From Georhizobium profundi (GTDB lineage: Bacteria > Pseudomonadota > Alphaproteobacteria > Rhizobiales > Rhizobiaceae), in assembly GCF_003952725.1 (NCBI RefSeq), contig NZ_CP032509.1, forward strand, positions 2,442,001 to 2,506,000: DNA of 64,000 nucleotides, read 5' to 3'. Under the pieces are notes generated by a model, which was not told the origin of the DNA, made no database searches, and saw nothing but the letters and a program-made list of their open reading frames with translations. Shown here piece after piece: positions 44,282-53,893 of this stretch; within the stretch, counting starts at the first letter, position 1; every line of letters starts with the position of its first letter. The position numbers were made by a program, and so were the translations under genes.

Positions 44282-45637
44282 TTACCGTGCGGCCAGAAGC
44301 GGCTCCAGCGATGCGCCTGCCTGGAGGAAGCGCGCCGGATCGACCGGCTCGTCATGGAAGCGAACCTCATAGTGGAGATGCGGACCGGTGGAGCGGCCGG
44401 TACTACCAGCACGGCCGATCAAGTCGCCACGCGAAACGGTCTGGCCCTCCGATACGAGAATGTCGGACAAATGGGCGTAGCGGGTGACGACGCCTTCGCC
44501 ATGGTCGATCTCCACCATCTTGCCGTAGCCGCCGCGCCGGCCTGCGCCGATGACCGTGCCGCTGCCGGCAGCTTCGATCGATTCACCTTTGGCGACGCGG
44601 AAATCGATGCCCGCATGGAAGGCAGCGCGCCGAAAGAACGGATCGCGCCGCGTGCCGTAACGGCTGGTGATGGGATGGCCTTCTGCCGGGTTGCCGAGCG
44701 GCATGCGCGCTGCATGGTCGCGGATCATGTCCAAACGATTCAGAGCGAGGTCGAGCTCGTCGAGCGTCGCGTCGAATGCGCCGCCGCCACGCCGGGGCAG
44801 ATAGGGGCCACCCATGGCCGTTTCATCGTTCAACGGAACATCGAGGCCCGTGTTGCGCAGGATGCCGGCAATCGCTTCGGCGGTGCCCGAAGCGTTGGCC
44901 GCCAGGGCACGCACCTTCTGCATCTGTTCCGTTTCAAGATCGTCCAGGGAGGAGCGCAATTCGAGGAACAGCCGGTCGGAGCGATCCGCCTGGCTGCGCG
45001 CCGTCGGAGCATAGGCACTCACCCTGCTGCTTGGCGGAGTGGTTGCCGTGGTCGTGCTGTCGGTGATCATGGCGATCGCATCGAGCGCATCGCCCGATCC
45101 GGAAAGGGCAGCGCGGCGTGCCGGACCGTCAGGACGCGGGGTCGGCAAGGGCGCTTCGATCTCGGGCGCAACGGCATCGCCCGCGCGCTCCAGGATCGCA
45201 TCGAGCCGGCCATGGCGCGAGGAAAGCGCCGCCTGGTGCGCCATCAGCTTCTCGACCTGGTCTTCCATCATGCGCTGATCCAGCATCTGGCGGCTGGTGA
45301 CACGATCGACCTGGGCACGCAACGCCGCGATGCGGTCTTCATAGACGTGCTGGATGCGGGCCTGGCGCGCAACGGAGGCGCCGATCAGATCGTCGCGGAG
45401 AATGAGATAGGTGGTCGCAACGAAGTAGCCGCCAAGCAGAAGCGCGGCAGCGCAGCCAGCGAGGCCCACGACCCAGGGACGGATCGTCATGTGGCGAATG
45501 CGTTCGCCGCTTGCGAGAATGAGCGTGTGCTCCGTCTTGCGCCGACCGAACGCTGAAACTTTTTGCGATTGCGCCAAGGTGCTGCCTCTGCCGCTGCCAG
45601 ACCAATGACGGCTATTAGACAATGTTAAGGTTAACAC
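44282..45637 (-). CDS. M23 family metallopeptidase, membrane-anchored, coiled coil
   Basis: A 451-residue protein with a cytoplasmic N-terminus, one transmembrane helix (about residues 55-77, VVGLAGCAAALLLGGYFVATTYLI), a coiled coil from about 85 to 145, and a C-terminal LytM/M23 domain with YGTRRDPF, HAGIDF and TGPHLHYEVR zinc motifs. It is expected to cut peptidoglycan cross-links or activate amidases at division. The start is uncertain: GTG 45637 has AAGGGGG upstream; TTG codons further in would trim about 20 residues. Confidence 0.88.
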   Translation of the reverse strand: MLTLTLSNSRHWSGSGRGSTLAQSQKVSAFGRRKTEHTLILASGERIRHMTIRPWVVGLAGCAAALLLGGYFVATTYLILRDDLIGASVARQARIQHVYEDRIAALRAQVDRVTSRQMLDQRMMEDQVEKLMAHQAALSSRHGRLDAILERAGDAVAPEIEAPLPTPRPDGPARRAALSGSGDALDAIAMITDSTTTATTPPSSRVSAYAPTARSQADRSDRLFLELRSSLDDLETEQMQKVRALAANASGTAEAIAGILRNTGLDVPLNDETAMGGPYLPRRGGGAFDATLDELDLALNRLDMIRDHAARMPLGNPAEGHPITSRYGTRRDPFFRRAAFHAGIDFRVAKGESIEAAGSGTVIGAGRRGGYGKMVEIDHGEGVVTRYAHLSDILVSEGQTVSRGDLIGRAGSTGRSTGPHLHYEVRFHDEPVDPARFLQAGASLEPLLAAR

Positions 45638-45673
45638 CCCCTTTCCGGCGGGGCAGTTTGGCCGGATGGTGTT

Positions 45674-46540
45674 TCAGGACATGCTGGTCGCGGTCAAAGC
45701 CCGATAGAACGAGGGCGAGAGCCCGGCTTCGGCTCGGGCCAGATCGTTGAATGGTGGTTTCAGCGGGCCGCGGAAATTCGCGCGCACCAATGCCTGGAAG
45801 GTCGCAGTCGGGTCACGGCCCTGGCGCTGGCAGAGGAAGCGGAACCATTTCGCGCCGACAGCCACGTGGGTCTTCTCGTCTTCATAGATGATGTCGAGGA
45901 TGGCAGCGCTTTCCATGTCTCCTGACTTGCGCATCTTGGCTTGGAGAGCGGGCGTCACGTCGAGCCCGCGCGCTTCCAGGATGAGCGGCACGACGGCAAG
46001 CCTTGCAGTCAGGTCGTTGCGCGTGTCGTGCGCCGCCTGCCAAAGGCCATCATGGGCGGGCAGATCGCCATAGTCCGCACCGAGCGCGCGAAGACGATCG
46101 CGTATTAGATTGAAATGCTTGGCTTCTTCAAAGGCGACCCGCATCCAGCCGTCGAAGAAGCTCTGCGGCATGCGGGCGCCGGCGAAGCGGGCCACGATAT
46201 CGAGCGCAAGATCGATCGCGTTGAGCTCGATATGGGCAATCGCATGCAGAAGCGCGATGCGGCCACGCTCCGAGTTGAGCGAGCGCCTCTTGACCTTCGT
46301 CGGCGGCACAAGTTCGGGCCGATCCGGGCGGCCCGGCCGATCGGGTACGCCAAGATCGAGCGGGCTTGAGAGCGACAGGCGACGCTGATGCCAGCGCCGC
46401 GCCGTTTCCTGAGTCAGCCAGGTTTTCTCGTCGAGATCGGCTGCTGCGATCGCGCGGGCAGCGCCGTCGCGAAGCGATCTTGCCGCATAATCTTCTTTCG
46501 AAGCAGGAGCATGCGTCGCCCGACTGATGTCTTGAGTCAC
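45674..46540 (-). CDS. DUF455 ferritin-like protein
   Basis: A 288-residue protein of the DUF455 group with a di-iron ferritin-like helical core. Metal-ligand candidates are in AIAHIELNAIDLALD, RVAFEEAKHFNL (the EExxH element) and IIYEDEKTHVAVG. Members may act in tRNA hydroxylation-like or oxidase chemistry, but the activity is not established. The gene ends the bcp transcription unit: its ATG lies 5 bases after the bcp stop. Confidence 0.85.
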   Translation of the reverse strand: MTQDISRATHAPASKEDYAARSLRDGAARAIAAADLDEKTWLTQETARRWHQRRLSLSSPLDLGVPDRPGRPDRPELVPPTKVKRRSLNSERGRIALLHAIAHIELNAIDLALDIVARFAGARMPQSFFDGWMRVAFEEAKHFNLIRDRLRALGADYGDLPAHDGLWQAAHDTRNDLTARLAVVPLILEARGLDVTPALQAKMRKSGDMESAAILDIIYEDEKTHVAVGAKWFRFLCQRQGRDPTATFQALVRANFRGPLKPPFNDLARAEAGLSPSFYRALTATSMS

Positions 46541-46544
46541 CTGC

Positions 46545-47012
<468 letters not shown>

Positions 47013-47230
47013 CGATGGTCTCCAATGCTGAAAGGGGGCGTGATGGACGCGATATATGGTCAAACCGCCTGCCGTCCAGCCGCTTCGATTTGGATGGTGC
47101 CGCACTTCGCGTCGAAAGCGTTTCCCCGAAGCGGCATTTTCGGCCACATTGCAGGGAACGCCGGTGCCAATCGGCGTGGTTTGGGTTCAACGGGGCTGAC
47201 AGGAACGAGCGGATCGGCAACACAGAGCGC

Positions 47231-50200
47231 ATGAACCCATCACCGAACACGGCATCCGTGGATGCGGCGGAAAAAAAGGCAAAACGCAGCCGGGCCAGGC
47301 GTCTGATGCGCTTTTCCCTGCTCGTGAGCGGCGTTTTGACGGGCATTCTGCTCGCCGTTTTCGCAGGTCTGCAGTTCGGCGCCTTTGATTCGCTCTTCGC
47401 CGGTCGGGCCCAATCGGCGCTCGCCACGATCGCAGGTCCCGAAACCATCGTGGAGGTCGACCGTGCCTCGGTGCGCGTCGGCCGGGACGGGCGCATCGCG
47501 ATCGAGGCCGATACGGTGTCGGTGCAGCGGTCGCCCCTGGCACTTCGTGAGCCGGCAGCCAGCGGGGCGCGAGACGATGCGTTCGGCGAGGCGCTGTCGT
47601 CCGTCGAGGCCGTGCGGCTGTTGCTCGATCCGATGCCGCTTCTGCGCGGCGAAATCAAAGTGGTCGAGGTAGAGATTTCTGGGGTCGTGCTCGACGCGAC
47701 GATGCTTGCCGGTGGGCCGGCGACGGACTGGAGCGCGCTGCGGGTCGATTCGCTGGAGCCGCTGACGGAAAGCGCGTTCGCGGCACTGGACCGGGCTCTC
47801 CAGCTGCTCCAGCGCAGCCGCACACGGTCGATTCTGCTGACCAATGCCGAATTGGCGAATACCGGGGCTGCCGACGCTCCGCGGATCGAGGAACTGCAGC
47901 TCGCGTTGTCCGATCGGGAAAACGTGACGCTCAGCGGGTCGTTCATGATCGGAGGGCAGACGATCGCGCTTGACGGACAGGCGCTGCGCCACGAGCGGGC
48001 CGATACGCTCGAACAGATTCTCGTGCGACTCACCGGCCTGCACACTTTCGGCAACGAGGCCTTCACGAACAGTCTGGACGATGAGCCGATCGAGCGGCAG
48101 CGGCAACGGTTCGGCGTCGAAAGCGAGACGGACATCTCGCTCAGTGCGCGACGGACACCAAAGCCCGACCAGCCGATGTTGAAGGCCCAGGTGTCGTTCA
48201 GCGAGGGCGACCTCACGCTTGGCGGGATCGTTTCGCCGCTGCGGGAGAGCCGTCTGGGGCTCGGTTACTTCAAGGAACAGGGCAAGATCGAGGTGCTGCC
48301 GTCGCGCATGACTGTCGCAGATACGACCATCCCGTTCAGTGGCGGGCTCGTCGATCTGTCTCGGCTCGGCGACGACGCCGCTGCGGGGATCGCGGCGGAG
48401 CTCGTCGTGGATCAGGCGATGTTCGACCCGACGGATACCGAGTTTGAAGCGCTTGCCGTGGACGGGAAAATCTCCGCCCGATTTCTCGGGGCAGACAGGA
48501 AGCTGATCTTCGACGAGATCGCGCTCGATACGGGACCGGGGACGGTCGTCGCCTCTGCCGCCATTGAATTTGGCGCGTCCTCACCCGCGATCAGCCTCGC
48601 CGGTGCGTTCGATCAGCTGGACACGGCTTCTCTCAAGCAGCTCTGGCCTCACTGGGTGGCGGTGCGTCCGCGCCAATGGGTGATCGACAATGTGGTCGGC
48701 GGCATCGGCTCCAATGGGCAGATTAGGCTCTATATCCCGGCTGGGCGCATGGCCGAGCAACCCGGGCGTCTGGACCTGGACGAAAACCAGCTGCAGATCT
48801 CCATGCGGGTCAGCGGACCCCGGGTGCATGTGGCGGGTGATATTCCGCCGCTGCGCGACACGCAGGCGAACGTCGTCTTTCGAGGGCGAGCCCTCGAAGT
48901 CGATATCGAAGCGGCCACCGCCTATTTTCCCTCGGGTCGGACGGTTGCTGTCGAGAACGGCACATTCGCGATCAGACGCACCGATCTTCGTCCGTTGATG
49001 GCGGATATGGATCTGCAGCTCGCCGGCGGCGCCGACGCCATGGCCGAGCTGATCTCCTATCGGCCGATCGCCGTTCTCGACCGGGTCGGCTATCAGCCCG
49101 AGGATCTCAGCGGTTCCATCGACGCTCATGTACAAGCGCGTTTCGGCCTGATCCGCGATCAGGACCCGCCTGTGCCCGCCTATGACGTGAAAATGGCGCT
49201 GACCGATGTTGCCGTCTCAAAACCCGTGGAAGGGCGCATGCTCTCGGCGGTGAACGGCAATCTGTCGGTCGACCCGCAAAAGGCGGTGCTCGAAGGAAAG
49301 GCCACGATCGACGGTGCGCCGCTCGACATCACTGTGACCCGTCCACTTGATCCCGAAGCGGGTGTCACTGCAGCCCGCAAGATCAGTGGCACTATCGGCG
49401 ACCGTGAACGGGCAGACCTGCTGCCGGGCCTTTCCGGTCTTCTCGCTGGGCCAATCACTTTGACCATGGAGCAGACCGGACCGGGCGAGGACAAGGTCGA
49501 GATCGATCTCTCAGGCGCGACGCTGATTCCGCCCGCAATCGGCTGGCGGAAGGAACCCGGCACGCGGGCATCGGTGAGTCTGACAATGCGCGCCCGCGAC
49601 GACGGTCTCGATCTGAACGACATCGTGCTAACGGGCGACGGCATCGCTGCCAGGGGCTCTGCACGCCTGACCGCCGGACAGTTGGCCACACTGGATCTAT
49701 CCAATGTACGGCTTTCGACCAGCGACGACTTCGACATTTCCATTGCAAAGGCCAGCGGTGGCGCATTCGACATCGATGTTCGGGGCCGATCCTTCGATGC
49801 GCGGCCGTTGATCCGCAAGCTGCGGGCTGGCTCCGAAGGTGGAAGCGGTGCTGGCGGTGGCGGGTCGCAACAGGTCTCTGTTTCTGCCGATGTCGCACAG
49901 GTGCTCGGTTTCGACGGGGAAGTGCTGTCCGGCGTATCGGTGCGCTATTCCGGCCGAGGAAGCCGCCCGATCGGGGTGGACCTGAAAGCCGTGACAGGAA
50001 GCGGCGAGGCGGCAGTGCTGACCTTTGCCGAGACAGATGGCATCGGACAAGCAAATCTGACGGCGGGCGATGCCGGCGCGCTTGCGCGCTTTGCCGATCT
50101 CTACCGGCGGGTCTCGGCCGGGCGCATCGAGGTGGCGCTGCAACGGTCCGGTGACGGACCTTTCCGTGGCAATGTGCGGATCGCGGATTTCGCAGTCATC

Positions 50201-50638
50201 AACGAGAATCACCTGAAAGAGCTGGTGACAGCACGCGCTTCCGGCGCGCCGGGGAGAGTCAGCGACGCGATCCAGAGTTCGGTCGACGTCAATTCCATGC
50301 GATTCGAGCGTGGCTACACGGATATCGAGATCACCAACGGAACCGTGGGCGTCGCAAACGGTGTGCTGCGCGGCCAAGAGATCGGACTGTCGTTCCAGGG
50401 CGTCGTCAGGGATGCAGGCGGCAACATGGCCGTGACCGGCACGTTCATGCCGGCCTATGGCCTCAACCGGCTTTTTGCGGAAATACCGCTGTTCGGCGCG
50501 TTGCTCGGCAACGGGCGAGACCGGGGCTTGATCGGGATCACGTTCCGCCTGGACGGGCAGGTGAGTGCGCCGCAACTGACGGTCAACCCGATCTCGGCGA
50601 TCGCGCCGGGCGTGTTCCGGCAGATCTTCGAGTTTTGA
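47231..50638 (+). CDS. Large AsmA/TamB-type envelope protein (DUF3971, YhdP-like)
   Basis: A 1135-residue protein with a short basic N-terminus, one transmembrane helix (about residues 32-52, LLVSGVLTGILLAVFAGLQF), and a long periplasmic beta-rich body. The middle contains the DUF3971 type (ARPRQWVIDNVVGGIGSNGQIRLY) and the end has the AsmA-like C-terminal pattern (GAPGRVSDAIQSSV; YGLNRLFAEIPLFGALLGNGRDRGLIGITFRLDG). Relatives bridge inner and outer membranes and take part in lipid transport. The frame is open upstream to 46976 but overlaps bcp there; ATG 47231 is chosen. Confidence 0.88.
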   Translation: MNPSPNTASVDAAEKKAKRSRARRLMRFSLLVSGVLTGILLAVFAGLQFGAFDSLFAGRAQSALATIAGPETIVEVDRASVRVGRDGRIAIEADTVSVQRSPLALREPAASGARDDAFGEALSSVEAVRLLLDPMPLLRGEIKVVEVEISGVVLDATMLAGGPATDWSALRVDSLEPLTESAFAALDRALQLLQRSRTRSILLTNAELANTGAADAPRIEELQLALSDRENVTLSGSFMIGGQTIALDGQALRHERADTLEQILVRLTGLHTFGNEAFTNSLDDEPIERQRQRFGVESETDISLSARRTPKPDQPMLKAQVSFSEGDLTLGGIVSPLRESRLGLGYFKEQGKIEVLPSRMTVADTTIPFSGGLVDLSRLGDDAAAGIAAELVVDQAMFDPTDTEFEALAVDGKISARFLGADRKLIFDEIALDTGPGTVVASAAIEFGASSPAISLAGAFDQLDTASLKQLWPHWVAVRPRQWVIDNVVGGIGSNGQIRLYIPAGRMAEQPGRLDLDENQLQISMRVSGPRVHVAGDIPPLRDTQANVVFRGRALEVDIEAATAYFPSGRTVAVENGTFAIRRTDLRPLMADMDLQLAGGADAMAELISYRPIAVLDRVGYQPEDLSGSIDAHVQARFGLIRDQDPPVPAYDVKMALTDVAVSKPVEGRMLSAVNGNLSVDPQKAVLEGKATIDGAPLDITVTRPLDPEAGVTAARKISGTIGDRERADLLPGLSGLLAGPITLTMEQTGPGEDKVEIDLSGATLIPPAIGWRKEPGTRASVSLTMRARDDGLDLNDIVLTGDGIAARGSARLTAGQLATLDLSNVRLSTSDDFDISIAKASGGAFDIDVRGRSFDARPLIRKLRAGSEGGSGAGGGGSQQVSVSADVAQVLGFDGEVLSGVSVRYSGRGSRPIGVDLKAVTGSGEAAVLTFAETDGIGQANLTAGDAGALARFADLYRRVSAGRIEVALQRSGDGPFRGNVRIADFAVINENHLKELVTARASGAPGRVSDAIQSSVDVNSMRFERGYTDIEITNGTVGVANGVLRGQEIGLSFQGVVRDAGGNMAVTGTFMPAYGLNRLFAEIPLFGALLGNGRDRGLIGITFRLDGQVSAPQLTVNPISAIAPGVFRQIFEF

Positions 50639-50695
50639 GGCTGGCGGACATTTTGGCCCCAAACTGGCGCAGCGATCTCCGCTGCGCCCAGAAGC

Positions 50696-51598
50696 TCAGG
50701 ATGCCTGCAGATGCCGGTGCGCCGCATAGAGCGCAATGGCTGCGGCGTTGGAGACGTTGAGCGACTTGATGGCACCCGGCATGTCGAGGCGCACCAGGCC
50801 GTCGACTGTCTCGCGCGTCTTCTGGCGCAGGCCTTTGCCTTCTGCCCCCAGCACGAGAGCGATCCGCTCGCCGACGAGCTTGGCTTCCAGCGGACCGTCG
50901 GCTTCCGAATCGAGGCCGAGCGTCAGGAAGCCGAGCGCCTGCAGTTCGCCGATCGCGTCGGCCAGATTCGTGATCTGGATATAGGGGATCAGTTCCAGCG
51001 CGCCGGATGCTGATTTGGCCATGACGCCGGATTCGGTCGGGCTGTGACGCTGGGTGGTGATGACCGCGCCGGCCCCGAATGCAACGGCGCTGCGCATGAT
51101 GGCGCCGACATTGTGCGGGTCCGTCACCTGGTCGAGAACCAGCAGAAGCGGGCTGTCCTTGAGATCGGCAAGGCGTCGCAAGGGCAGGGCATTCGCTTCG
51201 ACGACGACGCCCTGGTGGATCGCATCGTCGCCGAGCAGATCGTCGATGGCGCCGGGAGCGACCATCTCGACCGGGAAGGGCAGGCTTGCCGTGTCCTCCA
51301 CTTCGAGACGGGCGAGCGCGTTGCGCGTGACCCGCATGGACAGGATCGTGCGGGCAGGATTGTCGAGCGCGGCGCGCACCGTGTGCAGGCCGTACAGATA
51401 GACGCGGTCGGGCGGCAGCGGTGGGCCCGCGCCCTCCTTGCGCTTGCGCGGCGCATCACGCTTCTGGCCGCCATCATCCGCTTTGGTGTCGCGGTAGGCC
51501 CGGCGCAGGCGCGCATAGTGACTGTCTTTGGGTGAGCCCGCATCGCGCGGCCCACCTCCGCTTCCGCCGGCTGCGCCGGTTGTTTTCTTTGAGGTCAT
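50696..51598 (-). CDS. rlmB: 23S rRNA (guanosine-2'-O)-methyltransferase RlmB (SpoU family)
   Basis: A 300-residue SAM-dependent methyltransferase. The first ~65 residues are a basic disordered extension; then comes the substrate-binding domain (YGLHTVRAALDNP). The SPOUT knot motifs are DPHNVGAIMRSAVAFGA, ALVLGAEGKGLR and SLNVSNAAAIALY. It likely methylates a conserved guanosine of 23S rRNA; the exact site is inferred from the family. It is divergent from the tRNA-Tyr/tRNA-Gly unit. Confidence 0.93.
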   Translation of the reverse strand: MTSKKTTGAAGGSGGGPRDAGSPKDSHYARLRRAYRDTKADDGGQKRDAPRKRKEGAGPPLPPDRVYLYGLHTVRAALDNPARTILSMRVTRNALARLEVEDTASLPFPVEMVAPGAIDDLLGDDAIHQGVVVEANALPLRRLADLKDSPLLLVLDQVTDPHNVGAIMRSAVAFGAGAVITTQRHSPTESGVMAKSASGALELIPYIQITNLADAIGELQALGFLTLGLDSEADGPLEAKLVGERIALVLGAEGKGLRQKTRETVDGLVRLDMPGAIKSLNVSNAAAIALYAAHRHLQAS

Positions 51599-51696
51599 GG
51601 ATCGGCTTATAGACGGCGCCGAGGTGGCCGCAAAGCCTTTCGCCGATGCTGTTTGAGGCGCGCCTGCCCGTATCGCATTAATTTCGCGGGGATCGG

Positions 51697-51725
51697 TTGA
51701 CAGCTATCGGCCCGACCGGCATAAC
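51697..51725 (+). promoter_or_regulatory. Promoter of the tRNA-Tyr/tRNA-Gly unit
   Basis: A consensus TTGACA (51697-51702) and a CATAAC (51720-51725) are 17 bases apart, 82 bases upstream of the first tRNA. A consensus -35 with optimal spacing is typical of stable-RNA promoters. Confidence 0.65.
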
Positions 51726-51807
51726 CCGCCCCGGTTCGACGGAGCTTGCCCAGGGCAGCGATCGTCGCTCCAACGGCCACCCGCCAAGCGGGGCGCCGGC
51801 GAAGTTT

Positions 51808-51892
51808 GGAGAGGTGCCTGAGCGGTTAAAAGGGGCGGACTGTAAATCCGTTGGCTTAGCCTACGCTGGTTCGAATCCAGCCCTCTCCACCA
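51808..51892 (+). tRNA. tRNA-Tyr(GUA)
   Basis: An 85-base class II tRNA with a complete acceptor stem (GGAGAGG/CCTCTCC), anticodon loop CTGTAAA (anticodon GTA), a long variable arm, T arm with GGTTCGAATCC and an encoded CCA (51890-51892). It lies 20 bases before tRNA-Gly and shares its promoter. Confidence 0.97.
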
Positions 51893-51911
51893 CTTCGCCT
51901 GATGACTGCCC

Positions 51912-51985
51912 GCGGGTATAGCTCAATGGTAGAGCAGCAGCCTTCCAAGCTGAATATGCGGGTTCGATTCCCGCTACCCGCTCCA
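51912..51985 (+). tRNA. tRNA-Gly(UCC)
   Basis: A 74-base tRNA with acceptor stem GCGGGTA/TACCCGC, D arm AGCTCAATGGTAGAGC, anticodon loop CTTCCAA (anticodon TCC), T arm GGGTTCGATTCCC and encoded CCA (51983-51985). A small hairpin (CCCC/GGGG, 52002-52016) with a T-rich end follows. An integrase remnant begins about 110 bases later, so the 3' end of this tRNA may have been an integration site. Confidence 0.97.
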
Positions 51986-52093
51986 GCCGGTCTCGCAGAA
52001 ACCCCGAAAATGGGGGCTTTTGGCCTGTCGGAAGCGTCGTTGCGCTGACGCTTGGTATACTTTTGTGCACACTGTGCGATGTGCAGGTGCGCG

Positions 52094-52302
52094 ATGAGAC
52101 ACTCCCAGAAGGTCGATCCAGACCGTTTCCTGGTCCAGCAAAGCGGCATCTATTACTACTGGCGGCGGGTGCCAGCGAGATTCCTCCCACTCGACGGACG
52201 CACGGCGTCGGGCTTGATTCGGGCTTCGCTGAAGACCGATGACCTCGCCGAGGCGCGGGCCAAACGAGACGCGTTGGAAGCTGCAGATCAGGACTATTGG
52301 GT
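52094..52302 (+). pseudogene. Tyrosine integrase, N-terminal remnant
   Basis: From ATG 52094 about 69 residues resemble the N-terminus of phage/island integrases: SGIYYYWRRVPARF, then IRASLKTDDLAEARAKRDALEAADQDYW. The similarity stops at about 52300, where the sequence turns into a P-type ATPase in another frame. The catalytic domain (R...HxxR...Y) is missing. This is the relic of the enzyme that probably integrated an element at tRNA-Gly, truncated by a deletion. Confidence 0.75.
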
Positions 52303-52765
52303 TGCGACGCCCCTTCGCTGCACGTGGCCGATGTCGGCGTCTCGGTCGACGTGGCGAGGGAGGCCGCGTCTAGCATCCTTCTCAGAAACGACCTGGACGT
52401 GCTGGTGAAGGGCGTGCGCGAAGGGCGGCGGACCTTCGCCAATATCATGAAATACGTGATGATGGGGACGAGCTCGAACTTCGGGAACATGTTCTCCATG
52501 GCGGGCGGTGTGTCCTGCGGTTTCTACCCATGCTTCCCGTGCAGATATTGCTGAACAACCTACTCTACGACCTCTCGGAGCTTCCCATACCGCTCGAAAC
52601 GGTCGATCGGTGGCGGCCGCCGCTTTGCTTCCCTTCACGTCTGCCGGCGTCTGGCTTGGCTTCCAACCGCCGCCGCCACTGCTTCTCGTTGCGCTTGGTG
52701 GGATGACGGCGGCCTATCTGGACCTTGTCGAGTTCGTGAAACGCCGGTTCTATGGCTGCCATGGT
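52303..52765 (+). pseudogene. MgtA-type magnesium P-type ATPase, 3' remnant
   Basis: Three pieces in three frames match the C-terminal third of a magnesium-transporting ATPase: DAPSLHVADVGVSVDVAREAAS through KTFANI-like RRTFANIMKYVMMGTSSNFGN (to ~52515); LPMLPVQILLNNLLYDLSELPIP (52524-52607); and ALLPFTSAGVWLGFQPPPP through VEFVKRRF (to ~52755). Frame changes occur near 52515 and 52608; the membrane segment between the last two pieces is largely deleted. The 5' two thirds are replaced by the integrase remnant. The gene is dead. Confidence 0.85.
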
Positions 52766-53071
52766 CTCCAGGCGACTCGGCGCTCTGCATCCCGGCCCTG
52801 GGCTGACCGGGCTTGACCGGGCTTGCATGCAAACGGACCTAAAACCCTTTTGCGAAAACATTCCTCGCAATGCTCCGATGGCGAGGGCCACACTGCGCTC
52901 CAACTATACGGGCCGACGAGCATAAAACGCCTTGCTGGGCGTGGCTCCGCCAAGACGTAGCAGGGGCGATAGAACCGAAGCGCTGCGCTTCCGGCCTTCG
53001 CAACCGTGGTATCAGAATTCTTACCTGAACGGCGAAAGTCGCTGTGCATTCCTGAGAGATTCGATGGCCTA
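52766..53071. other. Non-coding stretch between pseudogenes and DUF982 unit
   Basis: About 300 bases with a 10-base tandem duplication near 52802-52821 (TGACCGGGCT twice). No convincing frame or further recognisable gene remnant is found. Confidence 0.4.
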
Positions 53072-53085
53072 ATTGACGCAGATCA
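53072..53085. promoter_or_regulatory. FixK/FNR-type box upstream of the DUF982 gene
   Basis: TTGAC-GCAG-ATCAA, 9 of 10 positions of TTGAT-N4-ATCAA. Its centre is 72 bases before the start codon. A -10-like GATACT lies at 53105-53110, the distance expected for a class II activator site centred near -41. Confidence 0.65.
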
Positions 53086-53150
53086 ATGCCGGGTATTGAG
53101 GCTGCGATACTCGAGGTGGTTTCAGCCTGCTTGTTCAGAAGGTGAAGCCT

Positions 53151-53453
53151 ATGGCGGATCGCTTGTTCGACAGACCTCTGTCCGTGCGCCACAACGAAAG
53201 CGTCACGGTCCAGATATGCAGTGTCCGGGACGCGCTCGATTTTCTCGAAGAAAAGATATTGGGCCGTCAGGATCGGGGATACGAGGTCCTTGTGCAGGAT
53301 TGTCACGACGTCCTGGAATACAGAAAGCCAATCCGAGCGCTGTATGATGCCTTCCTCCGTCTGGCACTCCACGAAGATCTTCTCGTCGATCCCGCGTCGA
53401 CAATCCTCTGGATGAGAGGAAAAAGGCGAGGGCGGGGATCCTCATCGCCCTAG
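53151..53453 (+). CDS. DUF982 protein
   Basis: A 100-residue soluble protein with the DUF982 pattern found almost only in rhizobia: FDRPLSVRHNESVTVQICSVRDALDFLEEKI, then YEVLVQDCHDVLEYRKPIRALYDAFLRLA. Its function is not established. ATG 53151 has AAGGTGA just upstream; a GTG at 53142 would add three residues. The FixK/FNR-type site in front suggests expression at low oxygen. It appears to be a single-gene unit. Confidence 0.8.
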   Translation: MADRLFDRPLSVRHNESVTVQICSVRDALDFLEEKILGRQDRGYEVLVQDCHDVLEYRKPIRALYDAFLRLALHEDLLVDPASTILWMRGKRRGRGSSSP

Positions 53454-53520
53454 CGTCGCCGTCAACGGGTTCTTCCGTCCTCGCGGCATGCGTCGGCGGG
53501 CGCCGTCAGGAACCCGCGAC

Positions 53521-53534
53521 TTGACGAACGACAA
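53521..53534. promoter_or_regulatory. Weak FixK/FNR-type box upstream of the lipoprotein gene
   Basis: TTGAC-GAAC-GACAA, 8 of 10 positions of the dyad TTGAC-N4-GTCAA or -ATCAA type. Its centre is 64 bases before the ATG, the same geometry as the better sites in this island. Alone it would not be convincing. Confidence 0.35.
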
Positions 53535-53591
53535 CGCGGCGACGCGCGTTTGATGGCACCATGCACCCTTGGACAGGCAAGGAGAGCACCC

Positions 53592-53804
53592 ATGCGATGG
53601 ATTGTGATCGCTGTGGCAGCCATGACGCTGTCGGCTTGCACGACTGAGGCAGCGCGGCACTACCAGGATTTGCCGGGCTACGCATACCGCACGGATCTGG
53701 CATGCAAGCGCACCGAAGCGCCATCCGAATTCGACGAGCGGTGCGATTGCCCGCGCCTGGGATTTGAAGGGTTCGATCCGCGCACCGCTTGCGCCATCAA
53801 CTGA
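53592..53804 (+). CDS. Small lipoprotein
   Basis: A 70-residue protein with a lipoprotein signal: MRWIVIAVAAMTLSAC, lipobox LSAC with lipidation at Cys16, then a short mature part with four cysteines (ACKR, RCDCPRLGF, TACAIN) that could form disulfides. AAGGAGAG precedes the ATG at 5-base spacing. It should reside in the periplasm attached to a membrane. No family is recognised. Confidence 0.75.
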   Translation: MRWIVIAVAAMTLSACTTEAARHYQDLPGYAYRTDLACKRTEAPSEFDERCDCPRLGFEGFDPRTACAIN

Positions 53805-53828
53805 CGCAATGGCTTGCGCCCATAAGAA

Positions 53829-53842
53829 CTGACTTCGATCAA
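53829..53842. promoter_or_regulatory. FixK/FNR-like box upstream of the ABC exporter operon
   Basis: CTGAC-TTCG-ATCAA keeps a perfect right half-site and 8 of 10 positions overall. Its centre is 59 bases before the GTG start, as with the other sites of the island. Confidence 0.5.
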
Positions 53843-53893
53843 TGAGTGGGATGGCGGTTCGCGCAATGGTAGCGGTTCGTTGGAGCTGCCGCC

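Noticed and set aside
45603..45640. CtrA-type site at the M23 gene start (TTAAGGTTAAC)
   Set aside because: Spacing of the TTAA elements (2 bases) does not fit the TTAA-N7-TTAA pattern.
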